A stretch of 64,000 nt of DNA from Sphaerimonospora mesophila NBRC 14179 = JCM 3151. GTDB taxonomy: Bacteria; Actinomycetota; Actinomycetes; Streptosporangiales; Streptosporangiaceae. The notes under the pieces are model-generated. The model had not been told where the DNA came from, ran no database searches, and saw only the letters and a program-made list of their open reading frames with translations. Shown here piece after piece: positions 1 through 6,946 of the stretch (position 1 is its first letter; each line of letters starts with the position of its first letter). The position numbers and the translations under genes were made by a program. The stretch covers positions 84,715-148,714 of the forward strand of contig BCRI01000002.1 of the NCBI GenBank assembly GCA_001552515.1, written 5' to 3'.

Positions 1-2
1 AG

Positions 3-320
3 CTCGTCGTCAAGACGGTGATCAAGGGCACCGGTCCCGAGGTCAAGGCCGGCCAGCAGATCATGGCCCACTACGTGGGCAAGATCTGGGGCAGCGACAA
101 GCAGTTCGACTCGAGCTGGGAGCGTGGCGAGCCTGCGTCCTTCGCCCTCGACCAGGTCGTGAAGGGCTGGTCCGAGGGCCTCACCGGCGTCCCGGTCGGC
201 AGCCGCGTGCTCCTCACGATCCCGCCGGACCTCGGGTACGGCAAGGACGGCAACGAGCAGGCCGGGATCAAGGGCACCGACACCCTGGTCTTCGTCGTCG
301 ACGTCCTCGGCGCCGCCTGA
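3..320 (+). CDS. FKBP-type peptidyl-prolyl cis-trans isomerase (5' truncated by window edge)
   Basis: C-terminal part of an FKBP-type prolyl isomerase, which catalyses cis-trans isomerisation of X-Pro bonds during folding. The visible 105 residues cover nearly the whole FKBP fold: a GQQIMAHYVGKIW strand, FDSSWERGEPASF, VVKGWSEGLTGVPVGSRVLLTIPPDLGYG and a final TLVFVVDVLGA strand. These match the canonical FD(S)S, VIxGWxEGL and IPxxLGYG motifs. The reading frame is open at the left edge, so the true start and any signal peptide or second domain lie outside the window. A GTG at position 18 is internal and not the start. The downstream regulator begins 22 bp after the stop, but no functional link is evident. 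Confidence 0.93.
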   Translation, partial: LVVKTVIKGTGPEVKAGQQIMAHYVGKIWGSDKQFDSSWERGEPASFALDQVVKGWSEGLTGVPVGSRVLLTIPPDLGYGKDGNEQAGIKGTDTLVFVVDVLGAA

Positions 321-342
321 CGCGTTCACCGGGCCGCTCGCT

Positions 343-1065
343 GTGGAAATCGAAGCCCACGACGACGACCTCGATGCCGTCGGCGCTCTGGGTGACCCGG
401 TGCGGCGTGCGCTCTATCGCTTCGTCGTCGGGCAGGGGCGCGACGTGGGCCGCGAGGAGGCGGCGACAGCGGCCGGCATCGGTCGCACACTGGCCGCGTT
501 CCATCTGGACAAGCTGGTCGAGGCCGGGCTGCTGGAACAGGGGTTCCGGCGGCTGACCGGCCGCACCGGGCCGGGCAGCGGCCGCCCGGCGAAGGTCTAC
601 CGCAGAGGGGCCGGCGAGCGCGCGGTGAGCCTGCCGCCCCGGGACTACCGCACGATGGCCCTCATCCTCGCCGAGGCCGTCGAGACGCTGGGCGGCGAGG
701 AGCAGGCCGAGGCGGCCGCCCGGCGCGCGGGGGAGCGCCTGGCCGCCGATGCCGTACCCGACGCCGACCTGTCCGCTCTGCTCGCCCGGCGCGGCTATGA
801 GCCGTACGAGGAGGATGGGCGGATCCGGCTGCGCAACTGTCCCTTCCACGTGCTGGCCGATGATCGCCCGCTGCTCGTCTGCTCGATGAACCTCGCCCTC
901 TGCCAGGGGCTGCTCAGCGCGTCGGGCACGGGGGAGAGAGCGGTGCTCGACCCGCGCCCCGGAGAGTGCTGCGTCGTGTTCTCCCCGGGCCCTTCCGGGG
1001 GTGGTGCATCCAATGGGGACGGTGCTTTCCACGAGGGTGACGCTTCTAAAAGCAATGAAAATTGA
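343..1065 (+). CDS. HTH transcriptional regulator with C-terminal cysteine cluster
   Basis: 240-residue ArsR/SufR-like regulator. Residues 10-75 form a winged helix (DPVRRALYRFVVGQG, then AAFHLDKLVEAGLL, then a GRPAKVYRR wing). The C-terminal part has NCPFH, then cysteines spaced C-X13-C-X6-C-X21-CC, which could bind an Fe-S cluster or zinc as in SufR-type repressors; the metal is inferred. The GTG start is chosen because it lies just upstream of the conserved helix and no better start exists. The next gene (DUF3291) starts 14 bp after the stop from its own leaderless promoter, and this pairing suggests a regulator and its target. GC and codon use match the neighbours. Confidence 0.85.
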   Translation: MEIEAHDDDLDAVGALGDPVRRALYRFVVGQGRDVGREEAATAAGIGRTLAAFHLDKLVEAGLLEQGFRRLTGRTGPGSGRPAKVYRRGAGERAVSLPPRDYRTMALILAEAVETLGGEEQAEAAARRAGERLAADAVPDADLSALLARRGYEPYEEDGRIRLRNCPFHVLADDRPLLVCSMNLALCQGLLSASGTGERAVLDPRPGECCVVFSPGPSGGGASNGDGAFHEGDASKSNEN

Positions 1066-1067
1066 CT

Positions 1068-1073
1068 TAGACT
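1068..1073 (+). promoter_or_regulatory. -10 box of leaderless DUF3291 gene
   Basis: TAGACT ends 6 nt before the ATG at 1080 and fits the actinobacterial TANNNT -10 consensus, so transcription probably starts at the start codon. No Shine-Dalgarno sequence is present. The box sits just after the stop codon of the upstream regulator. Confidence 0.5.
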
Positions 1074-1079
1074 TGGGGC

Positions 1080-1523
1080 ATGCATCTGGCTCAGTTGAAC
1101 GTCGCCCAGCTGATCGCTCCCCTCGACGCCCCTCAGTTGGCCGACTTCGTCGCCGCCCTTGAGCCGATCAACGCGATCGCCGACACCGCGCCCGGGTTCG
1201 TCTGGCGCCTCAAGGGGGGTGATCAGCCGACCGACACGGTGAAGCACGACTACGGCGATCACCTGTTGGTCAACTTCTCGGTGTGGGAGTCTCGCGAGGC
1301 GTTGTGGAACTTCGTCTACCGCAGCCCCCATCTGCCCGTGCTCCGCCGCCGGAGGGAGTGGTTCCATCGGGTGGCCGAGCCGTACACGGTGATGTGGTGG
1401 GTCCCCCGGGGGTACACGCCGTCGCTGGAGGAGGGCATGGCCCGCCTCGACCTGCTCCGATCTCAGGGACCGACGTCTGAGGCGTTCACCTTCCAGGACT
1501 TCTACGACTTCTCCGGCACCTAG
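1080..1523 (+). CDS. DUF3291 domain-containing protein
   Basis: 147 residues matching the DUF3291 family, a dimeric alpha/beta-barrel-like fold of unknown function that may bind a small ligand. Diagnostic stretches are HLAQLNVAQL at the N-terminus, FVAALEPINAIAD, a GFVWRLK core, LVNFSVWES, SPHLPVLRRRREWF and a terminal TFQDFYDF. Length is normal for the family. The TAG stop at 1521 lies inside the left arm of a long inverted repeat that runs to 1684. Adjacent to the cysteine-type regulator upstream, which may control it. No catalytic residues can be assigned. Confidence 0.85.
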   Translation: MHLAQLNVAQLIAPLDAPQLADFVAALEPINAIADTAPGFVWRLKGGDQPTDTVKHDYGDHLLVNFSVWESREALWNFVYRSPHLPVLRRRREWFHRVAEPYTVMWWVPRGYTPSLEEGMARLDLLRSQGPTSEAFTFQDFYDFSGT

Positions 1524-1684
1524 TGCCGCGACCGCCAATCTTTGCCCCGTCGCGTCGTCCAGGGCGGCACCTCGCGGCGTTGGAGTCGTCGCTCGTAGCT
1601 CCGCTACTCAGCTCCTCCTCCGCCTTGCGATGCACCACCCCGGCCGCCGCTCCTTCCGGGCAAACCTTGGCGGTCGCGGCACTA
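1521..1684. repeat. 164-bp long-hairpin element, possible MITE-like intergenic repeat
   Basis: Positions 1521-1547 and 1658-1684 are inverted repeats of 27 bp with only two mismatches. The ends read TAGTGCCGCGACCGCC and GGCGGTCGCGGCACTA. The interior also has partial self-complementarity (GGCACCTCGCGGCG against CGCCTTGCGATGCACC), so the whole segment could fold as one long hairpin. The left arm supplies the stop codon of the DUF3291 gene and the right arm supplies the -10 box of the methyltransferase gene. No transposase is encoded. It could be a non-autonomous mobile repeat, or a large terminator. Confidence 0.6.
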
Positions 1685-1688
1685 GAAT
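1683..1688 (+). promoter_or_regulatory. -10 box of leaderless methyltransferase gene
   Basis: TAGAAT, 6 nt upstream of the ATG at 1695, with no Shine-Dalgarno sequence. Its first two bases belong to the right arm of the long inverted repeat. Confidence 0.5.
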
Positions 1689-1694
1689 GATCCG

Positions 1695-2309
1695 ATGCGC
1701 CAGGCCGACTCAGCGCCCTACTGGAACACCAACGTCGCCAGACACCCGGGGATCCTCCGCGCCGTCCCCGAGGGCTGTGGCGACGCGCTGGACGTCGGCT
1801 GCGGGGACGGCCTGCTCGCGCGGAGGCTGACCGGGCGGGCGAAGCGCGCCACCGGCATCGACAACTCCCCGGCGATGATCGCCCGCGCCCGCGAGCTCGC
1901 CGCCGGACACCCGCGCCTCGACTTCATCGAGGGCGATTTCCTCACCGCCGACCTCCCCATCGGCGGCTACGACTTCGTCTGCTCGGTGTCCACGATCCAC
2001 CACATGGATTTCGCCGCGGCCCTCACCCGTATGCGCGACCTGCTGCGCCCCGGCGGCACGCTGGTGGTGGTCGGCCTGGCCCGCGAGACGACCCCGGCGG
2101 AGTGGGCGGCGACGATGGCGGCCGCCCCGGTCGTACGGATCACCAAGGTGCTGCGTCGCGCCCGCGGCCCCGAGGGAATGCCGGTGGCCGACCCGTGCAT
2201 GAGCTACGGGCAGGTGCGATCCACGGCGCGGCTGCTGCTGCCCGGCGTGCGTTACCGCCGTCACGTGCTCCGCCGATACTCCCTGACCTGGCATAAACCC
2301 GCCCGCTAG
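1695..2309 (+). CDS. class I SAM-dependent methyltransferase
   Basis: 204-residue soluble methyltransferase of the UbiE/type-11 class. Motif I is ALDVGCGDGLLARRL (about residues 31-45), followed by the acidic ATGIDNSPAMI loop, FIEGDFLTADL (motif II) and the FVCSVSTIHHMD motif, then LRPGGTLVVVGL. It therefore binds S-adenosylmethionine, but its acceptor is unknown. The ATG is preceded by a TAGAAT -10 box at leaderless distance, which fixes the start. It has its own promoter and is followed by a convergent DUF3866 gene 69 bp away, so it is probably monocistronic. Confidence 0.87.
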   Translation: MRQADSAPYWNTNVARHPGILRAVPEGCGDALDVGCGDGLLARRLTGRAKRATGIDNSPAMIARARELAAGHPRLDFIEGDFLTADLPIGGYDFVCSVSTIHHMDFAAALTRMRDLLRPGGTLVVVGLARETTPAEWAATMAAAPVVRITKVLRRARGPEGMPVADPCMSYGQVRSTARLLLPGVRYRRHVLRRYSLTWHKPAR

Positions 2310-2378
2310 AGCACACGGCGCGTTACGCGGTTCGCCGTGAAAGCATTCGGCGCCTGACCAGATCCTGCGCCTCGCCTG

Positions 2379-3473
2379 TCATGAGGCGAGCAGGTCGGCG
2401 GCGTGGCGGCCGGCGGTGGCGGAGGCCAGGAAGTAGGCGAGGTCCTCGTCGAGGCCGCGGCCCATCGTGGACAGCCGGACCGGTGCGGCCTTGAGCGCGT
2501 CGAGCAGCCCGTCGACGGGCACGCTGACGAGGTCGTGCCGTACGGCCAGGGGCGCGGCCTGCTCGCGCACCCGATCGCCCAGCTCACCGGGCAGCTCGGG
2601 CAGCACGACCCGGGCCGGGGCCAGCGCCACCCGGCCATAGGCGGTGAGCGAGTGATGGGACACCCCGATGTGGCGGTCGCGCCGGTCGCCCTCGCTGATC
2701 CGCAGGGCGGCGACCGGCCGGCCCGACAGCACGGCGGCGGCGTTCACCGCCTCCCCGGCGCACACGCCGGAGAACCCCCAGCGGGTGCCGGTGCCGAGGT
2801 TGCCGGGGCCCTGCGCGACCACGGCGACGTCGGCGTCCAGCACGTGGCGGGCGGCGAGCAGCCCGGTGTGCAGGGTGACGGCCTCCAGATCGCCGCCGAA
2901 CGCCTGCCCGACCGTGATCACCCCGCACAGCCACTCACGCGCCTTCAACTCCGCGCACGACATCGAGAACCACGCAGGAAGCGCCCCGCCGTCCTGCATC
3001 ACGTACGCCACCCGGGGCCGGTCGCGGTCGCCTCCGGAGGCGTACGGTCCCGAGGCGTACAGTCCGCACAGGATCGCGGGCAGCGCCGAGTGCAGGTCGG
3101 CGATCACGACCGGCATGCCGTCGAGGGAGTCGGCGTCCCTGAGCGTCTCGTGGTGCGGCGAGCCCTGCTCGTCCGCACCCGCCACCGTCGCCTGCAGCGG
3201 CGTGTAGCGGGCCTTCACCAGATGTCCGGGCCCCGTGGGGTCCGGCGGCAGCCGGTCGGGCACCGCGACCACCATCGCGTACCCGCCCGTGCCGAGGCCC
3301 ATGGCGAGCGCGGTCGTGTTGAGCAGCACGGTGTCGCCCGGCTCCGGCCGTCCCACCAGCGCGGGATAGGCCAGCGCCCGGCACGGTCCGTCCTCGGTGG
3401 CGGCCTCCAGCTCCACCGCCCCCGGCCACTCGCGCCGGACCCGCGTCACCTCGCCTTTGCGCCATCGGATCAC
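2379..3473 (-). CDS. DUF3866 family protein
   Basis: 364-residue actinobacterial DUF3866 protein of unknown function. The N-terminal IRWRKGEVTRVRREWPG segment, GDTVLLNTTALAMGLGTGG, MPVVIADLHSALPA, the CGVITVGQAFGGDLEAVTL segment and GPGNLGTGTRWGFSG are typical. The reading frame stays open far upstream through pafB because of GC bias. I set the start at the GTG at 3473 (peptide MIRWRKGE), where family similarity begins, 36 bp from the divergent pafB start. Linkage to pafBC is common in actinomycetes. Cytosolic, no signal peptide, no catalytic motif that I can name. Confidence 0.82.
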   Translation of the reverse strand: MIRWRKGEVTRVRREWPGAVELEAATEDGPCRALAYPALVGRPEPGDTVLLNTTALAMGLGTGGYAMVVAVPDRLPPDPTGPGHLVKARYTPLQATVAGADEQGSPHHETLRDADSLDGMPVVIADLHSALPAILCGLYASGPYASGGDRDRPRVAYVMQDGGALPAWFSMSCAELKAREWLCGVITVGQAFGGDLEAVTLHTGLLAARHVLDADVAVVAQGPGNLGTGTRWGFSGVCAGEAVNAAAVLSGRPVAALRISEGDRRDRHIGVSHHSLTAYGRVALAPARVVLPELPGELGDRVREQAAPLAVRHDLVSVPVDGLLDALKAAPVRLSTMGRGLDEDLAYFLASATAGRHAADLLAS

Positions 3474-3509
3474 CAGGAAAGGGTAGCGTTCTCCTCGAAG
3501 GGAGGCCCC

Positions 3510-4466
3510 ATGTCGCGGCGGAAGACCGAGCGGTTGCTCAATCTGGTGATCTGCCTGCTCGCCACGCACCGGCCGTTGAGCGCCGAGCAGATCAGGCACG
3601 CGGTCCCGGGTTACGACCCGGACAACGACGAGGCCTTCCAGCGCATGTTCGAGCGCGACAAGAACGAGCTGCGCGAGATCGGCATCCCGATCGAGGTGCA
3701 CAAGGACCCGTGGGAGGACGATCCGGGCTATCGGATCCCGCGCGAGGCCTACGAGCTGCCCGAGATCACCCTGGAACCGGACGAGGCCGCCGTGCTCGGC
3801 CTGGCCGCCCAGGTCTGGCAGCGGGCCAGCCTCGCCGACGCGGCCGGCGGCGCGCTGCTCAAGCTCAGGGCCGGGGGAGTGCGGACCGATCTCGCGGAAG
3901 GCCCGCTGGAGCTGCGGCTGCACACCCGCGATCCGGCCTTCCCCACCCTGTGGGAGGCGGTGCGCGACCGCCGGGTGGTGACCTTCGACTACCGCTCGGC
4001 GGGCAGCGAGGCCGTGCTCACCCGGGTCGTCGAGCCGTGGGGCGTGGTGAGCCGCTACGGGAGGTGGTACGTCGTGGGACACGACCGCGATCGGGACGCC
4101 TCCCGCGTCTTCCGGCTGGGCCGCATCACCGGCCGCGTGTCGCCGGTCGGCCGCCCGGGGGCGTTCACCGTGCCGGAGGGCGTCGATCTGCGGGCGATGG
4201 TCGGCTACCCGGAGCAGCCGGTCGAGCGGGTCGCGCTGGTTCTGGTACGGCAGGACACCTGCCAGGGCCTGCGGCACCTCGCCCGGGCCGTACGCACCGG
4301 GTCCGACGGGTGGGACGAGGCCGAGGTGGTGTTCACCGACCCGGAACGGCTGGCGGGGTGGATCGCCAGCCTCGGCCCGCACGCGAAGGTCGTCGATCCG
4401 CCGGACGCGCGGGAGGCAGTGATCCGCCGGCTGAAGGGGGCGCAGAAGAAGGAGGCGCTGCGATGA
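3510..4466 (+). CDS. pafB: WYL-domain transcriptional activator PafB
   Basis: 318 residues. The N-terminal winged helix (about residues 1-75, with MSRRKTERLLNLVICLL) is followed by a linker and a WYL domain (VTFDYR, then VEPWGVVSRYGRWYVVGHDRDRD and FRLGRI) and a C-terminal extension. PafB with PafC forms the activator of the RecA-independent mycobacterial DNA-damage response. The ATG is preceded by GGGAGG 6-9 nt upstream and by a TAGCGT -10-like box at 3484-3489. Stop and pafC start overlap as ATGA, so the two are translationally coupled, as expected for a heterodimer. Confidence 0.93.
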   Translation: MSRRKTERLLNLVICLLATHRPLSAEQIRHAVPGYDPDNDEAFQRMFERDKNELREIGIPIEVHKDPWEDDPGYRIPREAYELPEITLEPDEAAVLGLAAQVWQRASLADAAGGALLKLRAGGVRTDLAEGPLELRLHTRDPAFPTLWEAVRDRRVVTFDYRSAGSEAVLTRVVEPWGVVSRYGRWYVVGHDRDRDASRVFRLGRITGRVSPVGRPGAFTVPEGVDLRAMVGYPEQPVERVALVLVRQDTCQGLRHLARAVRTGSDGWDEAEVVFTDPERLAGWIASLGPHAKVVDPPDAREAVIRRLKGAQKKEALR

Positions 4467-5416
4467 GCTCCGACCGGCTGCCGAGGCTGCTGGCGCTCGT
4501 GCCGTACCTGATGTCGCATCCCGGGGCCGAGGTCGCCGAGGTGGCGCGGCTGTTCGGCCTGTCGGAGAAGCAGCTCATCGACGACCTGCAACTCGTCTGG
4601 ATGTGCGGCCTGCCCGGGCACACCCCGGGTGACCTGATCGACGTGTCCTGGGACGGCGGCGAGATCCTCATCGACAACGCCGACACGATCGCCCGGCCGC
4701 TGAAGCTGGGCGTGGACGAGGCGAGCGCGCTGCTGGTGGCGCTGCGCATGCTCGACGAGCTGCCGGAGTTCCAGGGCCGCGACGTGCTCGGCCGGGTGAT
4801 CGCCAAGCTGGAGCAGGCGGCGGCCGAGGGCACGGCCACGATCAGCAGCCAGGTGCACGTGGAGCTCGGCGCCGCACCCGACGCCCACGCCGTGATCACC
4901 GACGCGACCCGGCGGCGCCGGCGGCTGTCCCTGCGCTACTACGTGCCGGGACGCGACGAGATCACCCCGCGCGAGGTCGACCCGCTGCGGGTGGTGCTCG
5001 TGGACGGGCGGCACTATCTGGAGGGGTGGTGCTATCGCGCCGAGGCGATGCGGATGTTCCGCATCGACCGGATCGTCGAGGTCGAGGTCCTGGACGTGCC
5101 GGTCGATCCGCCCGCCGAGGCAGAGCCGATGGACGTCGCCGAGGGCGTCTTCCGGCCGTCCGACCGCGACGAGCTCGTCGAGCTGGAGCTCACCCCGGCC
5201 GGGCGCTGGGTCGCCGAGTACTACCCGTGCGAGGAGGTCACGGAGCTGGGCGAGGGCCGCCTGCGGGTGACGCTGCGCGCCCGCGACCAGTCCTGGGTGG
5301 TACGGCTCGCGCTGCGGCTGGGCGACAGCGGGCAGGTGGTGTCCCCCGCTTCCCTGGCCGATCAGGTCGCCGCGACGGCCGAGGAGGCCCTGGCCAACTA
5401 CGCGGCCGCGGGCTGA
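4463..5416 (+). CDS. pafC: WYL-domain transcriptional activator PafC
   Basis: 317 residues, partner of PafB. N-terminal winged helix (LPRLLALVPYLMSHPGAEVAEVARLFGLSEKQLIDDL), middle WYL domain (LSLRYYVPGRDEITPREVDPLRVVLVDGRHYLEGWC, then FRIDRI) and a WCX-type C-terminal domain ending AATAEEALANYAAAG. The ATG overlaps the pafB stop by four bases. The WYL domain is the proposed ligand sensor that triggers DNA-damage gene induction. Followed at once by the small membrane-protein gene and tatA, a classic actinobacterial order. Confidence 0.93.
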   Translation: MSSDRLPRLLALVPYLMSHPGAEVAEVARLFGLSEKQLIDDLQLVWMCGLPGHTPGDLIDVSWDGGEILIDNADTIARPLKLGVDEASALLVALRMLDELPEFQGRDVLGRVIAKLEQAAAEGTATISSQVHVELGAAPDAHAVITDATRRRRRLSLRYYVPGRDEITPREVDPLRVVLVDGRHYLEGWCYRAEAMRMFRIDRIVEVEVLDVPVDPPAEAEPMDVAEGVFRPSDRDELVELELTPAGRWVAEYYPCEEVTELGEGRLRVTLRARDQSWVVRLALRLGDSGQVVSPASLADQVAATAEEALANYAAAG

Positions 5417-5420
5417 CCCG

Positions 5421-5426
5421 TAGCAT
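5421..5426 (+). promoter_or_regulatory. -10 box of leaderless small membrane-protein gene
   Basis: TAGCAT, 7 nt before the ATG at 5434. It decides in favour of this ATG over the one at 5425, which lies inside the box. Confidence 0.45.
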
Positions 5427-5433
5427 GACGGGC

Positions 5434-5631
5434 ATGACGTGGATCTTCGTGGGCGCCGCCCTGGCGGTCGCCGGGCTCGCCGTCCTGGCGGTCCTGACCG
5501 TACGGATGATCTCCGCGGCGCGTGACCTGGGCGCGGAGTTGGCCAGGGCGAGGCGCATGCTGCCGGGGGAGGGGGACGAACCGCCCGGGTTGCGCGTACG
5601 ATCGGGGGAGACAGCATGGCCCTCGCTTTAA
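5434..5631 (+). CDS. small single-span membrane protein between pafC and tatA
   Basis: 65 residues. MTWIFVGAALAVAGLAVLAVLTVRMI is a single N-terminal membrane segment, followed by a charged cytoplasmic helix (SAARDLGAELARARRML). Such a gene is often found between pafC and tatA in actinomycetes, but its function is unknown to me. The start at 5434 is chosen from the leaderless -10 box at 5421-5426; an alternative ATG lies at 5425 in frame. tatA begins 9 bp after its stop. It could assist the Tat system by position, but that is only inference. Confidence 0.65.
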   Translation: MTWIFVGAALAVAGLAVLAVLTVRMISAARDLGAELARARRMLPGEGDEPPGLRVRSGETAWPSL

Positions 5632-5640
5632 GGACATGAC

Positions 5641-5982
5641 ATGCCCACTCTTGGTCCGATGGAATGGATTCTGATCCTTCTGGTTCTGATCCTCCTGTTC
5701 GGCGCGAAGAAGCTCCCCGACACCGCGAAGGCTCTGGGACAGTCGCTGCGCATGTTCAAGAAGGAGACCAGCAAGCTCAGCGAAGACGAGTCCGGCGAGG
5801 TCGTGCAGGCCAAGGCGGAGCCCGCGGCGCCGCCGGCGCAGCTCCCGTCGGGCGGACAGTCGGTCGAGGAGCGGCTGCGCGCGCTCGAGGAGGAGAACCG
5901 GCGGCTCAAGGACGCCCAGACCGTGGCCAACACCCAGGCTCCCGTCAACGCGCAGGCGCAGAACGAGCGCAACCCCGGCTGA
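5641..5982 (+). CDS. tatA: twin-arginine translocase subunit TatA
   Basis: 113 residues. An N-terminal membrane helix (about residues 7-22, MEWILILLVLILLFGAKKLP) carries the conserved FG-x-KKLP hinge, followed by an amphipathic helix (DTAKALGQSLRMFKKE) and a long disordered acidic and Gln/Asn-rich tail. TatA multimers form the protein-conducting element that moves folded proteins with twin-arginine signals across the membrane. A Shine-Dalgarno sequence, AAGGA, lies 6-10 nt before the ATG. tatC follows after 57 bp, so the pair is probably co-transcribed. Confidence 0.95.
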   Translation: MPTLGPMEWILILLVLILLFGAKKLPDTAKALGQSLRMFKKETSKLSEDESGEVVQAKAEPAAPPAQLPSGGQSVEERLRALEEENRRLKDAQTVANTQAPVNAQAQNERNPG

Positions 5983-6039
5983 GACCCGCCACCGCGTTTC
6001 GCCGGCCTCCCACCCGTCTCCTGACATAGGACTAGCGTG

Positions 6040-6891
6040 ATGGCTCTGCTGAAGCGGTCGACTCCCTCCGTGCCGGATGACGGGCGGATGACTCTCATGG
6101 AGCACATCCGCGAGCTCCGCAACCGATTGGTCAAGGCGATCTTGGCCGTCGTGGCGGGCACCGTCGTCGGGTTCATCTTCTTCGAACCCATCTGGAAGTT
6201 CCTGAAACAGCCGTACTGCCGGCTCCCGCAGGCGCACCAGCTGGACAAGGACAAGTGCCTGCTGTTCGTCAACGGGGTGTTCGACTCGTTCTTCGTGAAT
6301 CTCAAGGTCGCGCTGATGTTCGGCCTTGTGGTGTCGGCCGTGTTCTGGCTGTATCAGTTGTGGGCGTTCGTCACCCCCGGGCTCTACCAGAACGAGCGGC
6401 GCTACACCATCGCGTTCCTCGGGCTCGCCGTGCCGCTGTTCACCGCCGGGGCGGCGCTGGCCTACTTCATCATGGACAAGGGGCTGGGGCTGCTTCTCGG
6501 CTTCGCTCCCGAGGACACGCTGAACATCCTCACCATCAACGAATACCTGAACTTCACGCTGGCGATGCTGGCGATCTTCGGTGTCTCGTTCCTGATGCCA
6601 CTGCTGATGGTGTTCCTGAACGTCGTCGGCGTGCTGCGCTTCGCCACCGTGGCCAAGCACCAGCGGATGGTCGTCTTCCTGCTGTTCGTCTTCTCGGCGG
6701 TGGCCACGCCCAGCCAGGACCCGATCAGCATGCTGATGCTGGCCCTGCCGATGATCGGGCTGTTCTACATCGCCCAGGTGATCATGTTCTTCCGGGACAA
6801 GCGACACGACGCCGCCGAAGCGGCACACGCCCGCGCCATCGAGGAGGAGCTCGACGGCCCCGCCACCACCTCCGACTCCGAGTCGCAGTAG
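6040..6891 (+). CDS. tatC: twin-arginine translocase subunit TatC
   Basis: 283 residues with six predicted membrane segments. The N-terminal MTLMEHIRELRNRL motif is the family hallmark and recognises the twin-arginine signal. The conserved FWLYQLWAFVTPGLYQNERR loop is present and a variable acidic tail follows. A GTG lies three bases upstream (6037) in frame and is an alternative start. The polypeptide has a long first periplasmic loop containing two cysteines (PYCRLPQAHQLDKDKC), as is common in actinobacterial TatC. Works with TatA upstream; no tatB is in the window. Confidence 0.94.
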   Translation: MALLKRSTPSVPDDGRMTLMEHIRELRNRLVKAILAVVAGTVVGFIFFEPIWKFLKQPYCRLPQAHQLDKDKCLLFVNGVFDSFFVNLKVALMFGLVVSAVFWLYQLWAFVTPGLYQNERRYTIAFLGLAVPLFTAGAALAYFIMDKGLGLLLGFAPEDTLNILTINEYLNFTLAMLAIFGVSFLMPLLMVFLNVVGVLRFATVAKHQRMVVFLLFVFSAVATPSQDPISMLMLALPMIGLFYIAQVIMFFRDKRHDAAEAAHARAIEEELDGPATTSDSESQ

Positions 6892-6933
6892 GTGAGATCC
6901 GGTCGGGCGGACGGCCCGGAATCCGGTTATCGG

Positions 6934-6939
6934 TAGGGT
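6934..6939 (+). promoter_or_regulatory. -10 box of leaderless helY
   Basis: TAGGGT followed by 7 nt and the ATG at 6947; no ribosome-binding site. Suggests that helY has its own promoter rather than depending on tatAC. Confidence 0.45.
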
Positions 6940-6946
6940 TGGCGAT

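Noticed and set aside
3474..4382. Upstream extension of the DUF3866 reading frame through pafB
   Set aside because: Protein similarity begins at the GTG at 3473; the extension is a GC-bias shadow of pafB.
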